The notes beneath the pieces were generated by a model that saw only the letters and a program-made list of their open reading frames with translations, did not search any database and was not told the origin of the DNA. The position numbers were made by a program, and so were the translations under genes. From the NCBI RefSeq assembly GCF_001418255.1, contig NZ_LIPV01000003.1:1-64000 (forward strand): 64,000 bases of DNA, in the 5' to 3' direction. Of this stretch, positions 54,270 through 62,599 are shown in pieces (the first letter of the stretch is position 1; every line of letters starts with the position of its first letter). Source of the DNA: Thiomonas bhubaneswarensis. GTDB lineage: Bacteria > Pseudomonadota > Gammaproteobacteria > Burkholderiales > Burkholderiaceae_C.

Positions 54270-55088
54270 TCAGGCGCCGCGCGTCATCCAGCCCCAGCGC
54301 TGAAAGATTGCCGCGCCTTGCGGGCTTTGCAGAAAGGCGATGAACTGCTGCGACGCGGGCTGCTGCTTGCCGCGTGCGGTCGGGGCGATGCCGGTATCGC
54401 GGTAGATGCGATAAGGCTCTTCCACGGCGACCTGGTCGGCCAGCTTGGGGTTGGAGACCTGCCAGATGTTCCAGATCAACCAGGCATCGATGTCGGGCTG
54501 GTCGATCCAGGCCTGGCGGGCCAGCGCGCTGTTGCCCGGATAGGCGACGATGTTCTTGCGCAGCGCACGCACCGTGCGGATGTCGCCCAGGCGGCCAGCG
54601 GCGTCTTCCCACACGCCGTTCTGTCCGGCGCCGTTGACCACGAGCACCTTGACGCCGGGCTGCAACAGGTCCTTGAAGCCGGTGATGTGCTTGGGGTTGC
54701 CCGGCCGCACCAGGATGGAGAGCGGCCGCAGGTAGAGCGGAATGACATCGGCGCTGTCGATCTGGCCATTCATGGCGGTGACAAAGTCGCTCATCATGGT
54801 TTCCGAGCCTGAATAGATCAGGTCGGCGTTGGCCCGGGCGGCGTCGATCCACTTCGGCGTCGGGCCGGCCGTGACGTCGACCTTGATGCCCGTGGCCTTT
54901 TCGAACGCTTCGGCGGCCTCGTGCATGGCGGGCGCAGGGCCGCCAGGGCCGTAGACCTTGAGCGACGGGGTCTTGTCCGCAAGGGCCAGCGGCGTGGCCG
55001 AGGCCAGCAGCCATCCGGCGCTGAGCAGACTGCTGCGCAACAGGGCGCGGCGGGTGGCGTTAGGCTTGGGTGAGGTGGGTTGGGTCAT
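54270..55088 (-). CDS. AcfC-like periplasmic substrate-binding protein
   Basis: Protein of 272 residues with a signal peptide TRRALLRSSLLSAGWLLASA, cleaved near ALA; the twin arginine may indicate Tat export. The mature protein resembles AcfC (accessory colonization factor) and the molybdate/sulfate-binding group: SLKVYGPGGPAPAMHEAAEA, KWIDAARANADLIYSGSETM and GQNGVWEDAAGR. No transporter membrane or ATPase gene is adjacent. AGGAG precedes the ATG at 55088; a GTG at 55094 is less likely. It lies between the anti-sigma gene and gshA on the same strand. The ligand is unknown. Confidence 0.82.
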   Translation of the reverse strand: MTQPTSPKPNATRRALLRSSLLSAGWLLASATPLALADKTPSLKVYGPGGPAPAMHEAAEAFEKATGIKVDVTAGPTPKWIDAARANADLIYSGSETMMSDFVTAMNGQIDSADVIPLYLRPLSILVRPGNPKHITGFKDLLQPGVKVLVVNGAGQNGVWEDAAGRLGDIRTVRALRKNIVAYPGNSALARQAWIDQPDIDAWLIWNIWQVSNPKLADQVAVEEPYRIYRDTGIAPTARGKQQPASQQFIAFLQSPQGAAIFQRWGWMTRGA

Positions 55089-55178
55089 GTGCACTCCTGA
55101 AGGTTGAGAAAACCCCGGCCAATCGACGCCGGAGCATCGGTCTGCGAGGCGAGGGACATCGAAAGGGGCGCCGTCAGG

Positions 55179-56039
55179 TCAGGCTTGGGGCGCAGCGGTG
55201 GGGGCCGGCTGTGCCGGGTCGTCAGCGGTGTAGCGCTGATAGAGCGCGCGAGCAGCGTCCAGCAGTTGGGCGCGGGGCAGATCACCGGTCAGCGCGTAGC
55301 CCCATTGGCGATCCACCCAGTAAAAAGTGGACATATGTTTGCCGGTGACGATGCGGAAGGACGTCTCGGCGGTGGGCCTGGCCATGCCGCGCAGATAGAC
55401 CGTGACGCGGTGGCCTTGAGCGTCCTGGTACATGAGTTGTGCGGCGGGTTTGCCCGGCATGCCGGGCAGCAGGCGTCCGCCCATGAGCACCAGGCCGCCA
55501 GGCAGGGCGTCGGGCGCCACAATGGGGCGCTGCAGGCGGCGTGAAAGCCAGGTGGTCAGATCGCTTTCCTCGCGCACTTCCACCGGTCGGCGCGCGTCCG
55601 GGGTGTAGACGGCATAGGCGAGTTCGGCCTGACGCACGAAGTGCTGCATGCCTTCGTTCTGCGCGGTGGCCACGGCGTCGTCTTGCTGCGATTCGCGGGT
55701 GATCAGGCTGCCCGCCACCGCGCCCACGCCGATCCACAACGCCACCGCCGCCGCGCGCACCCAAGGGCGCGCGGGCGGCGCGAGAGGCTGCAACAGTCGC
55801 GCGGGCACAGGTTCGTCGAGCAAGGGGGCGAGCGCCTCGCGCAGCGCCAGGTTTTGCGCCTGCAGGGCGGCGATCTCGGCACGCACCGAGGTGTGCGCGC
55901 CCGGATAAGCCTGTTCGCCCGTCTGAGTCAGCCGCGCTTCGTGTTCCAGATAGCGATCGACCTCGGCATGGCGGGTGTCGTCGAGTTGGCCGTCGGCATA
56001 GGCCATGAGGGTGTCGCGGTCGGGACGTTGCGGACTCAT
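55179..56039 (-). CDS. Transmembrane anti-sigma factor
   Basis: Protein of 286 residues. The cytoplasmic N-terminus (DRDTLMAYADGQLDDTRHAEVDRYL) is an anti-sigma zinc-finger-like fold lacking the HxxxCxxC motif, followed by one membrane helix (WVRAAAVALWIGVGAVAGSLI) and a periplasmic domain with TTWLSRRLQRPIVAPDALPGG, the pattern seen in anti-sigma factors of ECF operons. Its ATG overlaps the stop of the ECF sigma gene by four bases, so the two are coupled. Release of the sigma factor probably responds to an envelope signal. Confidence 0.88.
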   Translation of the reverse strand: MSPQRPDRDTLMAYADGQLDDTRHAEVDRYLEHEARLTQTGEQAYPGAHTSVRAEIAALQAQNLALREALAPLLDEPVPARLLQPLAPPARPWVRAAAVALWIGVGAVAGSLITRESQQDDAVATAQNEGMQHFVRQAELAYAVYTPDARRPVEVREESDLTTWLSRRLQRPIVAPDALPGGLVLMGGRLLPGMPGKPAAQLMYQDAQGHRVTVYLRGMARPTAETSFRIVTGKHMSTFYWVDRQWGYALTGDLPRAQLLDAARALYQRYTADDPAQPAPTAAPQA

Positions 56040-56575
56040 CCCACACTCCTTTGACTCTCGATGACGCGCAGCGCTGGGCGCTGCGCTCCTTCACCGCTGG
56101 TGAGTTGCCAAAGCTGAGTGCGCGCGCGCGACAGGCGGGACATCACGGTGCCGGTGGGCACGCTGAGAGCTTTGGCCGTCTCGGCATAGCTGAGCCCTTC
56201 CACCGCAACTAGCAACAACACCTCGCGCAAGGGCACGCTAAGACGCTGCAGGGCGGCCAGGAGTTCGAGGGCCTCAAGGCGAAGCTCCTGGTCGGCCGCC
56301 TGCACCGGAAGGGCGCCATCGGGCAGGTCGTCCAGCGCCTGCGTGGTCTGCGCCTGGCGAACGGCGCACTGATCGACGAACAGGTTGTGCATGATGGAGA
56401 ACAGCCAGGGCCGCACACTACCCACGCCTCGCCAGAGCCCCCATTTGTTGACGGCGCGCTCCAGCGTGTCCTGCACAAGATCGTCGGCGTCGGCCATGCG
56501 GCCCGCATGGAGCACCCGGGCATAGCGCCGCAGATGCGGGATCTGCTCGGTCAGCAGTTGATGGCGGTCGGCCAT
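56036..56575 (-). CDS. ECF-type RNA polymerase sigma factor
   Basis: Protein of 179 residues with sigma region 2 (RYARVLHAGRMADADDLVQD, TLERAVNKW, RPWLFSIMHNLFVDQ) and region 4 (LSVPLREVLLLVAVEGLSYAETAKALSVPTGTVMSRLSRAR). No regions 1 or 3, so it is an ECF member. The anti-sigma gene follows with a four-base overlap, and a SnoaL-like gene precedes it by 39 bases. Confidence 0.93.
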   Translation of the reverse strand: MADRHQLLTEQIPHLRRYARVLHAGRMADADDLVQDTLERAVNKWGLWRGVGSVRPWLFSIMHNLFVDQCAVRQAQTTQALDDLPDGALPVQAADQELRLEALELLAALQRLSVPLREVLLLVAVEGLSYAETAKALSVPTGTVMSRLSRARTQLWQLTSGEGAQRPALRVIESQRSVG

Positions 56576-56614
56576 GACGGGGCGGGTTCGAGGGTGGGCG
56601 TGCGGTGGTTGTGG

Positions 56615-57073
56615 TCAGTATCCGCCTTTGCTGGCGAGTTTGGGGTCGATCTGCCAGATTTCATCGACCAGCTTGCCATCGCGATAGGTGAGCACATAGC
56701 GCACCGGAATCGCCGTCTTGCCCTGGAACACGACATCGGCCGTGACGGTGGCGCCCTTGGGATTGGCAGCCTCCTGCAGATGGGTGATGTCTGCTTTCAG
56801 CGGGCCGTTGGCCTTGGTGAACTTGGTCCAGGTGGTCTTGATGGCGTCGGTCGCAGCGTAGCGACCGTCCAGCGGACCGCCGACCCACTCGAGCACGGCG
56901 TTCGGGCCATAGCTGGCGGTGATGGCATCCACGTTGCCCGCGGCAATCGCCTCGATGTGTGCCCGGGCGGCCTCGGTGGGGGTGTCGGCGTAGGCCGAAG
57001 GCGCGATCCAGAGGGCCGAAAGGGCCAGTGCCGCGGCGGCGAGGGTGGGGGTCAGGCGGGTTGCGGTGTTCAT
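56615..57073 (-). CDS. Exported SnoaL/NTF2-like protein
   Basis: Protein of 152 residues with a signal peptide (LAAAALALSALWIAPSAYA) and an NTF2-like fold: TPTEAARAHIEAIAAGNVDAI, YGPNAVLEWVGGPLDGRYAA and VRYVLTYRDGKLVDEIWQID. Function unknown; related proteins bind small molecules. It opens the ECF-sigma cluster behind an ECF-type promoter candidate and is probably expressed with the sigma and anti-sigma genes. Confidence 0.85.
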   Translation of the reverse strand: MNTATRLTPTLAAAALALSALWIAPSAYADTPTEAARAHIEAIAAGNVDAITASYGPNAVLEWVGGPLDGRYAATDAIKTTWTKFTKANGPLKADITHLQEAANPKGATVTADVVFQGKTAIPVRYVLTYRDGKLVDEIWQIDPKLASKGGY

Positions 57074-57105
57074 CGTCAGCTCCGTTTGGGGTGGGGATGC
57101 TGCAT

Positions 57106-57132
57106 GGACGGCCTGGTGCGGCGATTATTCCC
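57106..57132 (-). promoter_or_regulatory. Candidate ECF-sigma promoter of the SnoaL-sigma-anti-sigma cluster
   Basis: On the minus strand GGGAAT (57132-57127), a 16-bp spacer and CGTCC (57110-57106). The -35 GGAA core and -10 CGTC are typical of autoregulated ECF factors. It lies 33 bases upstream of the SnoaL-like start. Confidence 0.4.
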
Positions 57133-57138
57133 TGGACG

Positions 57139-57165
57139 AAAAAAAACCGCCCCCGAGGGGGCGGT
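57139..57165 (-). terminator. Intrinsic terminator of the porin-glnK-amtB operon
   Basis: CCGCCCCC (57147-57154) and GGGGGCGG (57157-57164) form the stem; on the minus strand eight U residues follow (57146-57139). It lies about 90 bases after the amtB stop. A second hairpin, GGCGGC/GCCGCC within 57198-57242, sits closer to amtB without a U-run. Confidence 0.85.
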
Positions 57166-57252
57166 GGGAACATCCCGGGGAAGGGATGAGGAGACGCCTT
57201 CCGATCCGGCGGCACGCAGTCGCCGCCAGACCGTCCGGAAGAAAAAACCCCG

Positions 57253-58650
57253 TTACAGCACCTGCTCGCCGTGCAGGCTGATGTCCAGACCTTCGCGTTC
57301 CTGCTCTTCGGTGACGCGCAGACCGATGACCATGTCGATGATCTTGAGGATGACGAAGGTGACGATGGCGTCGTAGACGATGGTGAAGCCCACGCCCTTG
57401 GCCTGGATCAGGATCTGGGCCATATTGCCTTCCAGCGCGCCGGCGGTGCCGCCGATGGCCTTGACCGCGAACACGCCGGTGAGCATGGCGCCGATGATGC
57501 CGCCGATGGCATGCACGCCAAAGGCGTCGAGCGAGTCGTCATAGCCGATCATTTCCTTCATGTAGACCGCGGTCCAGAAGCAGATCACGCCGGCGGCGAT
57601 ACCGATGGCCAGCGCTCCGCCAGGGCCGACGAAGCCGGACGCCGGGGTGATGGCCACCAGACCGGCCACCGCGCCGGAGGTGATGCCCAGGATGGTGGGT
57701 TTGCCACGAGCGATCCACTCGGCGAACATCCAACCCAGCGCGGCTGCGGCGGTGGCGATCTGCGTGGCGGCCATGGCCATGCCGGCACGGTCGCTCGCAG
57801 CCACGGCGGAACCGGCGTTGAAGCCGAACCAGCCTACCCACAGCAGCGAGGCACCGATCATGGTCAGCACCAGGTTGTGCGGCGGCATGGCCTCCTTGCC
57901 GTAGCCCACGCGTTTGCCCATCACCAGCGCGGCCACCAGACCGGCGATACCTGCGTTGATGTGCACCACGGTGCCACCAGCGTAGTCGAGCACGCCGTCA
58001 CCACCGAGGAAGCCGCCACCCCACACCATGTGAGCGATCGGGGCGTACACGGCAAGCAGCCAGATGCCCATGAACCACAGCAGGGCCGAGAACTTCATGC
58101 GGTCGGCGAACGACCCCACGATCAGCGCCGGGGTGATGATGGCGAAGGTCATCTGGAAGGTCATGTAGGTGGATTCGGGAATGGTCGGCGCCAGCGGGTT
58201 GGCCGCGTCCAGGCCCATGCCATTGAGGAAGAACCGGCTCAATCCGCCGATGAACCCGTTGCCCGGGGTGAAGGCCAGGCTGTAGCCGATGATCATCCAC
58301 AGCACCGTGACCAGACAGGTGATGGCGAAGCTCTGCATCAGCGTGGCCAGCACGTTCTTCTTGCGCACCATGCCGCCGTAGAACAGCGCCAGACCGGGAA
58401 TGGTCATCATCAGCACCAGCGCGGTGGAGGTCAGCATCCAGGCGTTGTCGCCGGAGTTGATGAAGGCCGCAGGATTGGGAGCGGCAGGCGCAGCGGCCGG
58501 CGCGGCTGCAGGCGCGGGCGCTGGTGCGGCGGCGGGCGCTGCGGCTGGGGCTGAGGTCGAAGCCGGGCTGCTTGCCACCTGAGCCCATACGGGCGCTGCC
58601 GTGGTCAGTGCGACCAGGCTGAGCGCGACGGAGGCGAGAAATTTTTTCAT
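57253..58650 (-). CDS. amtB: Ammonium transporter AmtB
   Basis: Protein of 465 residues: signal peptide, an Ala/Pro-rich linker (about residues 20-60) and eleven membrane helices. The pore histidines lie in GGTVVHINAG and DAFGVHAIGGIIGA; ammonium recruitment residues lie in NAWMLTSTALVLMMTIPGLA and FYGGMVRKKN. The C-terminal tail VTEEQEREGLDISLHGEQ contacts GlnK. The ATG at 58650 (MKKFLAS) follows a ribosome binding site in the gap after glnK. It is the third gene of the nitrogen operon and moves ammonium inward under nitrogen limitation. Confidence 0.96.
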   Translation of the reverse strand: MKKFLASVALSLVALTTAAPVWAQVASSPASTSAPAAAPAAAPAPAPAAAPAAAPAAPNPAAFINSGDNAWMLTSTALVLMMTIPGLALFYGGMVRKKNVLATLMQSFAITCLVTVLWMIIGYSLAFTPGNGFIGGLSRFFLNGMGLDAANPLAPTIPESTYMTFQMTFAIITPALIVGSFADRMKFSALLWFMGIWLLAVYAPIAHMVWGGGFLGGDGVLDYAGGTVVHINAGIAGLVAALVMGKRVGYGKEAMPPHNLVLTMIGASLLWVGWFGFNAGSAVAASDRAGMAMAATQIATAAAALGWMFAEWIARGKPTILGITSGAVAGLVAITPASGFVGPGGALAIGIAAGVICFWTAVYMKEMIGYDDSLDAFGVHAIGGIIGAMLTGVFAVKAIGGTAGALEGNMAQILIQAKGVGFTIVYDAIVTFVILKIIDMVIGLRVTEEQEREGLDISLHGEQVL

Positions 58651-58678
58651 GTTGAAGACCTTTCTGGGAGGGCGGTGT

Positions 58679-59050
<372 letters not shown>

Positions 59051-60169
59051 TCAGAACGAGTAAACGGCCATCAGCTCGACCGAGCTCTGCTTGGTCGTGG
59101 GGGTGCCGTCCTTCTTGGTGAAAATGGCGGTGTCCGACTTGTCCTGGCGGACTTCTGCAGACAGCTTGACGTTCTTCACGGGGGTGTAATTGACCGCCAG
59201 GGTCAGTTCCTTGAGCTTGTTGGCGGTGCCGTTGGTGCCCGACACCATGCCGTCCTTGTCGTCCACATACTCGCCGCGTGCAGCCAGGGCAAACTGGTCG
59301 GTCAGGGCGTAAGTGGCGTACAGCGCCAGACCGTTGGCCTTGCCGGTGCCGGTGCCGCCGCTGGCCAGGGGCACGTCATCCTTGGACAGCAGGTCCACGT
59401 TGGCCGCCAGGGTCAGCGCGCTGTTGACGTTGAAGGTGCCCACCAGGTCGAGCAGTTGCAGCACGCCATTGGTCGAGCCGCCGAACAACGGCGACTGGCC
59501 ACGGTAGTAGTCGGCGGTGTAGGAGAACAGGCTGCTCGGGCTGCCGGTGAGGCCCAGCTCGATGGTCTTGGAGGTGTTGGACGGCTGCGGGCTGACCCAG
59601 CCGTTGTTCACCCCGCCGATCACCGTCAGCGCGGGTGACACGGCATAGCTGGCGCGCAGACCCGTGAGGGCGCCGGGCTCCATGTCCCAGAACAGGATGC
59701 TGCGCGAGACGGTGGAATCGCTCGTCGGGTTGGTGGTTTCGTAGCCGGCCAGTGAACTGAACTTGCCGCCCATCAGAGTGAGTCCGCCGTTGGCATACTG
59801 CACAAAGGCGTTGTTCAAGTAGAAGGTACTGTTGTTGCCGTTGAGCACCTTGGCATCATTGCCGGCGATGACACTAGCGACGGCGCCGAACCCGGAGCTG
59901 GGCAGATAAGACACCGTGGCCGCCGCCTGATTGGCAGAGAAGCCATTGGTCTTGTTGTCGTAGGCGCGCAGCAGTGTGGACGACGTATCGAAGTAGGTAT
60001 AGCTTCCAGCCACATACCCGGTGACGCTCAGCCCCGGGGTGGCGGCGAGAACGGCGCCCAGGCTGGGTGCCGCCGGGGCGGCCGGAGCCGGAGCGGTTTG
60101 CGCCGAGGCGACGCCGGTGGTGCCGACCAGAACGGCGGCAACGGCCGCGGCGAGTGCGATTTTGTTCAT
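59051..60169 (-). CDS. Outer-membrane beta-barrel protein of the nitrogen operon
   Basis: Protein of 372 residues with signal peptide (ALAAAVAAVLVGTTGVASAQ), an Ala/Pro linker and a beta-barrel that begins LSVTGYVAGSYTYFD and ends VELMAVYSF, with the terminal Phe of outer-membrane proteins. It resembles the BBP2-like/DUF1597 porin group. In many betaproteobacteria an outer-membrane porin gene precedes glnK-amtB. The upstream sigma-54 promoter and NtrC-like sites imply induction in nitrogen starvation, so a role in passage of ammonium or other nitrogen sources is inferred. Confidence 0.85.
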   Translation of the reverse strand: MNKIALAAAVAAVLVGTTGVASAQTAPAPAAPAAPSLGAVLAATPGLSVTGYVAGSYTYFDTSSTLLRAYDNKTNGFSANQAAATVSYLPSSGFGAVASVIAGNDAKVLNGNNSTFYLNNAFVQYANGGLTLMGGKFSSLAGYETTNPTSDSTVSRSILFWDMEPGALTGLRASYAVSPALTVIGGVNNGWVSPQPSNTSKTIELGLTGSPSSLFSYTADYYRGQSPLFGGSTNGVLQLLDLVGTFNVNSALTLAANVDLLSKDDVPLASGGTGTGKANGLALYATYALTDQFALAARGEYVDDKDGMVSGTNGTANKLKELTLAVNYTPVKNVKLSAEVRQDKSDTAIFTKKDGTPTTKQSSVELMAVYSF

Positions 60170-60230
60170 CCAAGTTTCTCCTGTGAGTGCAGCAGGGCAA
60201 GACGCCCACCATGAAATGCCGGAGAGTATT

Positions 60231-60246
60231 TGCAGCTTTCGTGCCA
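60231..60246 (-). promoter_or_regulatory. Sigma-54 (RpoN) promoter of porin-glnK-amtB
   Basis: On the minus strand TGGCACGAAAGCTGCA has GG and GC exactly 10 bases apart, matching the -24/-12 consensus TGGCACG-N4-TTGCA with one mismatch. Transcription would start near 60220, about 50 bases upstream of the porin gene. Confidence 0.85.
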
Positions 60247-60308
60247 GGGCGGCGCGGGGCTGGCGCGGTGTTTTCACCGTTTTGATGTCGTGGAGATGGC
60301 TTCCATCT

Positions 60309-60325
60309 CGCACCACCAAGGTGCG
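60309..60325. promoter_or_regulatory. NtrC-type enhancer site 1
   Basis: CGCACCACCAAGGTGCG matches the NtrC dyad GCACC-N5-GGTGC. Its centre is about 79 bp upstream of the sigma-54 promoter and 29 bp from site 2. Confidence 0.75.
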
Positions 60326-60337
60326 AATCGGGTCATC

Positions 60338-60354
60338 TGCACCAATAAGGTGCA
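60338..60354. promoter_or_regulatory. NtrC-type enhancer site 2
   Basis: TGCACCAATAAGGTGCA is a near-perfect NtrC site (compare TGCACTATATTGGTGCA of enteric glnA). Its centre is about 108 bp upstream of the sigma-54 promoter. The two sites about three helical turns apart are typical of an NtrC enhancer. Confidence 0.85.
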
Positions 60355-60486
60355 AATGTGGACGTATTTGTCCGGTTCGATGCGCGATGACGACACGCTG
60401 GCGCCGCACAGATCCAGATGCAAGCCAAGGTCGCGCGCGCGAAAATCGGTCACAATGCACGGCAAAAGCATTTGAGGAGTCCGGCC

Positions 60487-60774
60487 ATGAATGACAGCTT
60501 TCGCCAACGCAACACCGCCTTTTTCGACCAGCTCGGTCGTCTCATCGAGAAATCGCCGCTGCATGATGCGCAGCGCAATATGCGGGCTCTGGCGCAGTCC
60601 GCCGCGGGGCGGCTCGATCTGGTGACGCGCGAGGAGTTCGATGCCACGCAGCGCATGCTGCTGGCCGCGCGCCAGCAGATCGACACCCTCGAAGCCCAGG
60701 TGCGCGAATTGCAGGCGCGGCTGGACAGCGGCGCGCAGTCCGCCCCGACGTCGCCGGAAGACGCCTGGCGCTGA
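60487..60774 (+). CDS. ubiK: Ubiquinone biosynthesis accessory factor UbiK (BMFP domain)
   Basis: Protein of 95 residues: an N-terminal amphipathic helix and a C-terminal coiled coil (VTREEFDATQRMLLAARQQI, then LEAQVRELQARL), the YqiC/UbiK architecture. UbiK works with UbiJ in aerobic ubiquinone synthesis in gammaproteobacteria. AGGAGTCCGGCC precedes the ATG at 60487. It diverges from the nitrogen operon and precedes comM by 11 bases. Confidence 0.88.
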   Translation: MNDSFRQRNTAFFDQLGRLIEKSPLHDAQRNMRALAQSAAGRLDLVTREEFDATQRMLLAARQQIDTLEAQVRELQARLDSGAQSAPTSPEDAWR

Positions 60775-60785
60775 TTTCTGCGCGC

Positions 60786-62312
60786 ATGTCTCTGGCGCAA
60801 GTCGCCAGCCGGGCCTTGCTGGGCATGGAGGCGCCGCCGGTCACGGTGGAGGTGCATCTGTCTCCCGGCCTGCCCGGCTTCACCATCGTGGGGCTGCCCG
60901 AGGCCGAAGTCCGTGAGGCGCGCGACCGGGTGCGCAGTGCTCTCATCAACAGCGGCTTGGGCTTTCCCTCGAACAAGCGCATCGTCGTCAATCTGGCGCC
61001 GGCCGATCTGCCCAAGGAGTCGGGCCGGTTCGATCTGCCCATCGCCATCGGGCTGCTGGCGGCGCAGGGGTTGATCGCTGCCGAGCGGCTTCGCGGGCAC
61101 ACCTTCGCCGGGGAGTTGTCGCTCACCGGCGAGTTGCGACCCACGCGAGGGGCTCTGGCGATGGCCTGCGCCCTGACGCTGCACGCGCCTGAGGCGCACG
61201 AAGACCTCAAGCTGGTGCTGCCGCAGGCCAGCGCGGAAGAAGCGGTGCTGGCGCAGGCATCCACGGTGATAGGTGCGCGCGATCTGCTGCAGGTCGTGGC
61301 CTACCTGCTCGAACAGGACGGCGCCGCGCAACGCGTGACGGCCGGTGCCGTGGCACCGGCGCACTCCACGGGCCCCGACATGGCCGAGGTGCGTGGCCAC
61401 AGCGCGGCCAAGCGCGCCCTGGAGATCGCCGCGGCCGGTGGGCATCATGTGCTCATGGTCGGGCCGCCGGGCAGCGGCAAGTCGATGCTGGCGCAGCGCT
61501 TCGTCGGCCTGTTGCCTCCGCTGACGCGCGAGCAGGCGCTGGAGAGCGCCTCGGTGCTCAGCCTGGTGGGGCGATTCGACCCGGCGCAGTGGGGACGCCG
61601 TTTCGTCCGCAGTCCGCATCACACCGCATCGGCGGTGGCGCTGGTGGGTGGCGGAGCGGGGACGATACGGCCGGGCGAGATTTCCCTGGCGACGCATAAC
61701 GTGCTGTTTCTCGACGAACTCCCGGAGTTCGACCGGTCCGTGCTGGAAAGCCTGCGCGAGCCGCTGGAGACCGGGCGCATCCACATTTCGCGCGCGGCGC
61801 GGCAGGCGGAATTTCCGGCGCAGTTTCAACTGATCGCCGCGATGAATCCCTGCCCCTGCGGCTACCTGGGTCATGCCACGCGGGCCTGCCGCTGCACGCC
61901 TGACCAGATCGCGCGCTATCAGGGGCGCATCTCCGGGCCATTGCTCGATCGCATCGACATCCAGGTCGAAGTGGGCGCCATCGCCCCGGAAACCCTGCTG
62001 CAGTTGCCGCAGGGCGAAACCAGTGCGCAGATCGCCTCGCGCGTGGCGGCGGCTGCCGACATCCAGATCGCCAGGCAGGGCATGCTCAATGCCCAACTGC
62101 AAGGCGCGGCGCTGGATGCACAGTGCGCGCTCGATGCGGCCGCAAGCGCGTTTCTGAGCCAGGCCATGACGCGGCTGGGTGCATCGTCGCGTCAGGCGCA
62201 TCGGGTGCTGCGTCTGGCCCGCACCATTGCCGACCTCGCCGGGTCGCAGTCGATTGCCTTGCCCCATCTGGCCGAAGCCCTTCAACTGCGCCGTGCGCTC
62301 GCGCAAGTGTGA
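60786..62312 (+). CDS. comM: YifB/ComM family Mg-chelatase-like AAA+ ATPase
   Basis: Protein of 508 residues. The N-terminal domain has FTIVGLPEAEVREARDRVR and NLAPADLPKESGRFDL; Walker A is GPPGSGKS (residues 226-233), Walker B NVLFLDELPEF, and the zinc-like MNPCPCGYLGH with further cysteines follows. The C-terminal part is the Mg-chelatase lid. ComM is a hexameric helicase that promotes branch migration in natural transformation. It is the second gene after ubiK. Confidence 0.94.
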   Translation: MSLAQVASRALLGMEAPPVTVEVHLSPGLPGFTIVGLPEAEVREARDRVRSALINSGLGFPSNKRIVVNLAPADLPKESGRFDLPIAIGLLAAQGLIAAERLRGHTFAGELSLTGELRPTRGALAMACALTLHAPEAHEDLKLVLPQASAEEAVLAQASTVIGARDLLQVVAYLLEQDGAAQRVTAGAVAPAHSTGPDMAEVRGHSAAKRALEIAAAGGHHVLMVGPPGSGKSMLAQRFVGLLPPLTREQALESASVLSLVGRFDPAQWGRRFVRSPHHTASAVALVGGGAGTIRPGEISLATHNVLFLDELPEFDRSVLESLREPLETGRIHISRAARQAEFPAQFQLIAAMNPCPCGYLGHATRACRCTPDQIARYQGRISGPLLDRIDIQVEVGAIAPETLLQLPQGETSAQIASRVAAAADIQIARQGMLNAQLQGAALDAQCALDAAASAFLSQAMTRLGASSRQAHRVLRLARTIADLAGSQSIALPHLAEALQLRRALAQV

Positions 62313-62340
62313 AAGCGTGGCCTCTTTTAGGGGCATGGCG

Positions 62341-62498
62341 CAAAAAAAAGCCAGGTGCGTTGCGCACCTGGCTGGAAATGCCCGGATCGGGGGGAGAGTC
62401 TGAGGAGCAGACTACCGGGCAACTTGGAGGGCCACAGGATTGAGCATGCGCTCGAACCACAGCAGCACCAGTTCTGTTCGCTGGGAATCCGAAAAGTT
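62341..62498 (-). ncRNA. Candidate small RNA between comM and the glycine-zipper gene
   Basis: On the minus strand TTGACG (62533-62528), a 17-bp spacer and CAAAAT (62510-62505) make a good sigma-70 promoter. Transcription from about 62498 would run 155 nt to a strong terminator (62373-62342). The RNA can form AGTCTG / CAGACT (62413-62397) with loop CUCCU, enclosed by GCCCGG/CCGGGC (62420-62380), next to a CUCUCCCCCC stretch. These C-rich, SD-complementary segments are typical of mRNA-binding sRNAs. The only start in a readable frame gives 11 residues (MLNPVALQVAR) without a ribosome binding site. Confidence 0.5.
62342..62373 (-). terminator. Strong intrinsic terminator (minus strand)
   Basis: AGCCAGGTGCG (62349-62359) and CGCACCTGGCT (62363-62373) form an 11-bp stem with a 3-nt loop, followed on the minus strand by eight U residues (62349-62342). 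No annotated protein gene ends near it on that strand, since the glycine-zipper gene stops 227 bases upstream. Confidence 0.88.
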
Positions 62499-62548
62499 CA
62501 GTCCATTTTGTAACGGCTGATCTTTCTCGTCAATCGGCGTCGGTCGTG

Positions 62549-62580
62549 TGGCAACACCCCGCGAACAGAGGGTGTTGCCA
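62549..62580. other. Hairpin just downstream of the glycine-zipper gene
   Basis: TGGCAACACCC (62549-62559) and GGGTGTTGCCA (62570-62580) pair over 11 bp around a 10-nt loop. It lies 20 bases after the stop of the glycine-zipper gene but has no U-run on either strand, so it may be an RNA-stability element instead of a terminator. Confidence 0.55.
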
Positions 62581-62599
62581 GTATGAAATCATGCTTCGA

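Noticed and set aside
60450-62336. Open frame of 628 codons on the minus strand across ubiK and comM
   Set aside because: Both plus-strand genes have intact motifs, and the minus-strand translation is low-complexity.
62401-62500. Short frame ending ERMLNPVALQVAR on the minus strand
   Set aside because: The only ATG gives 11 residues without a ribosome binding site, so an RNA is more likely than a peptide.
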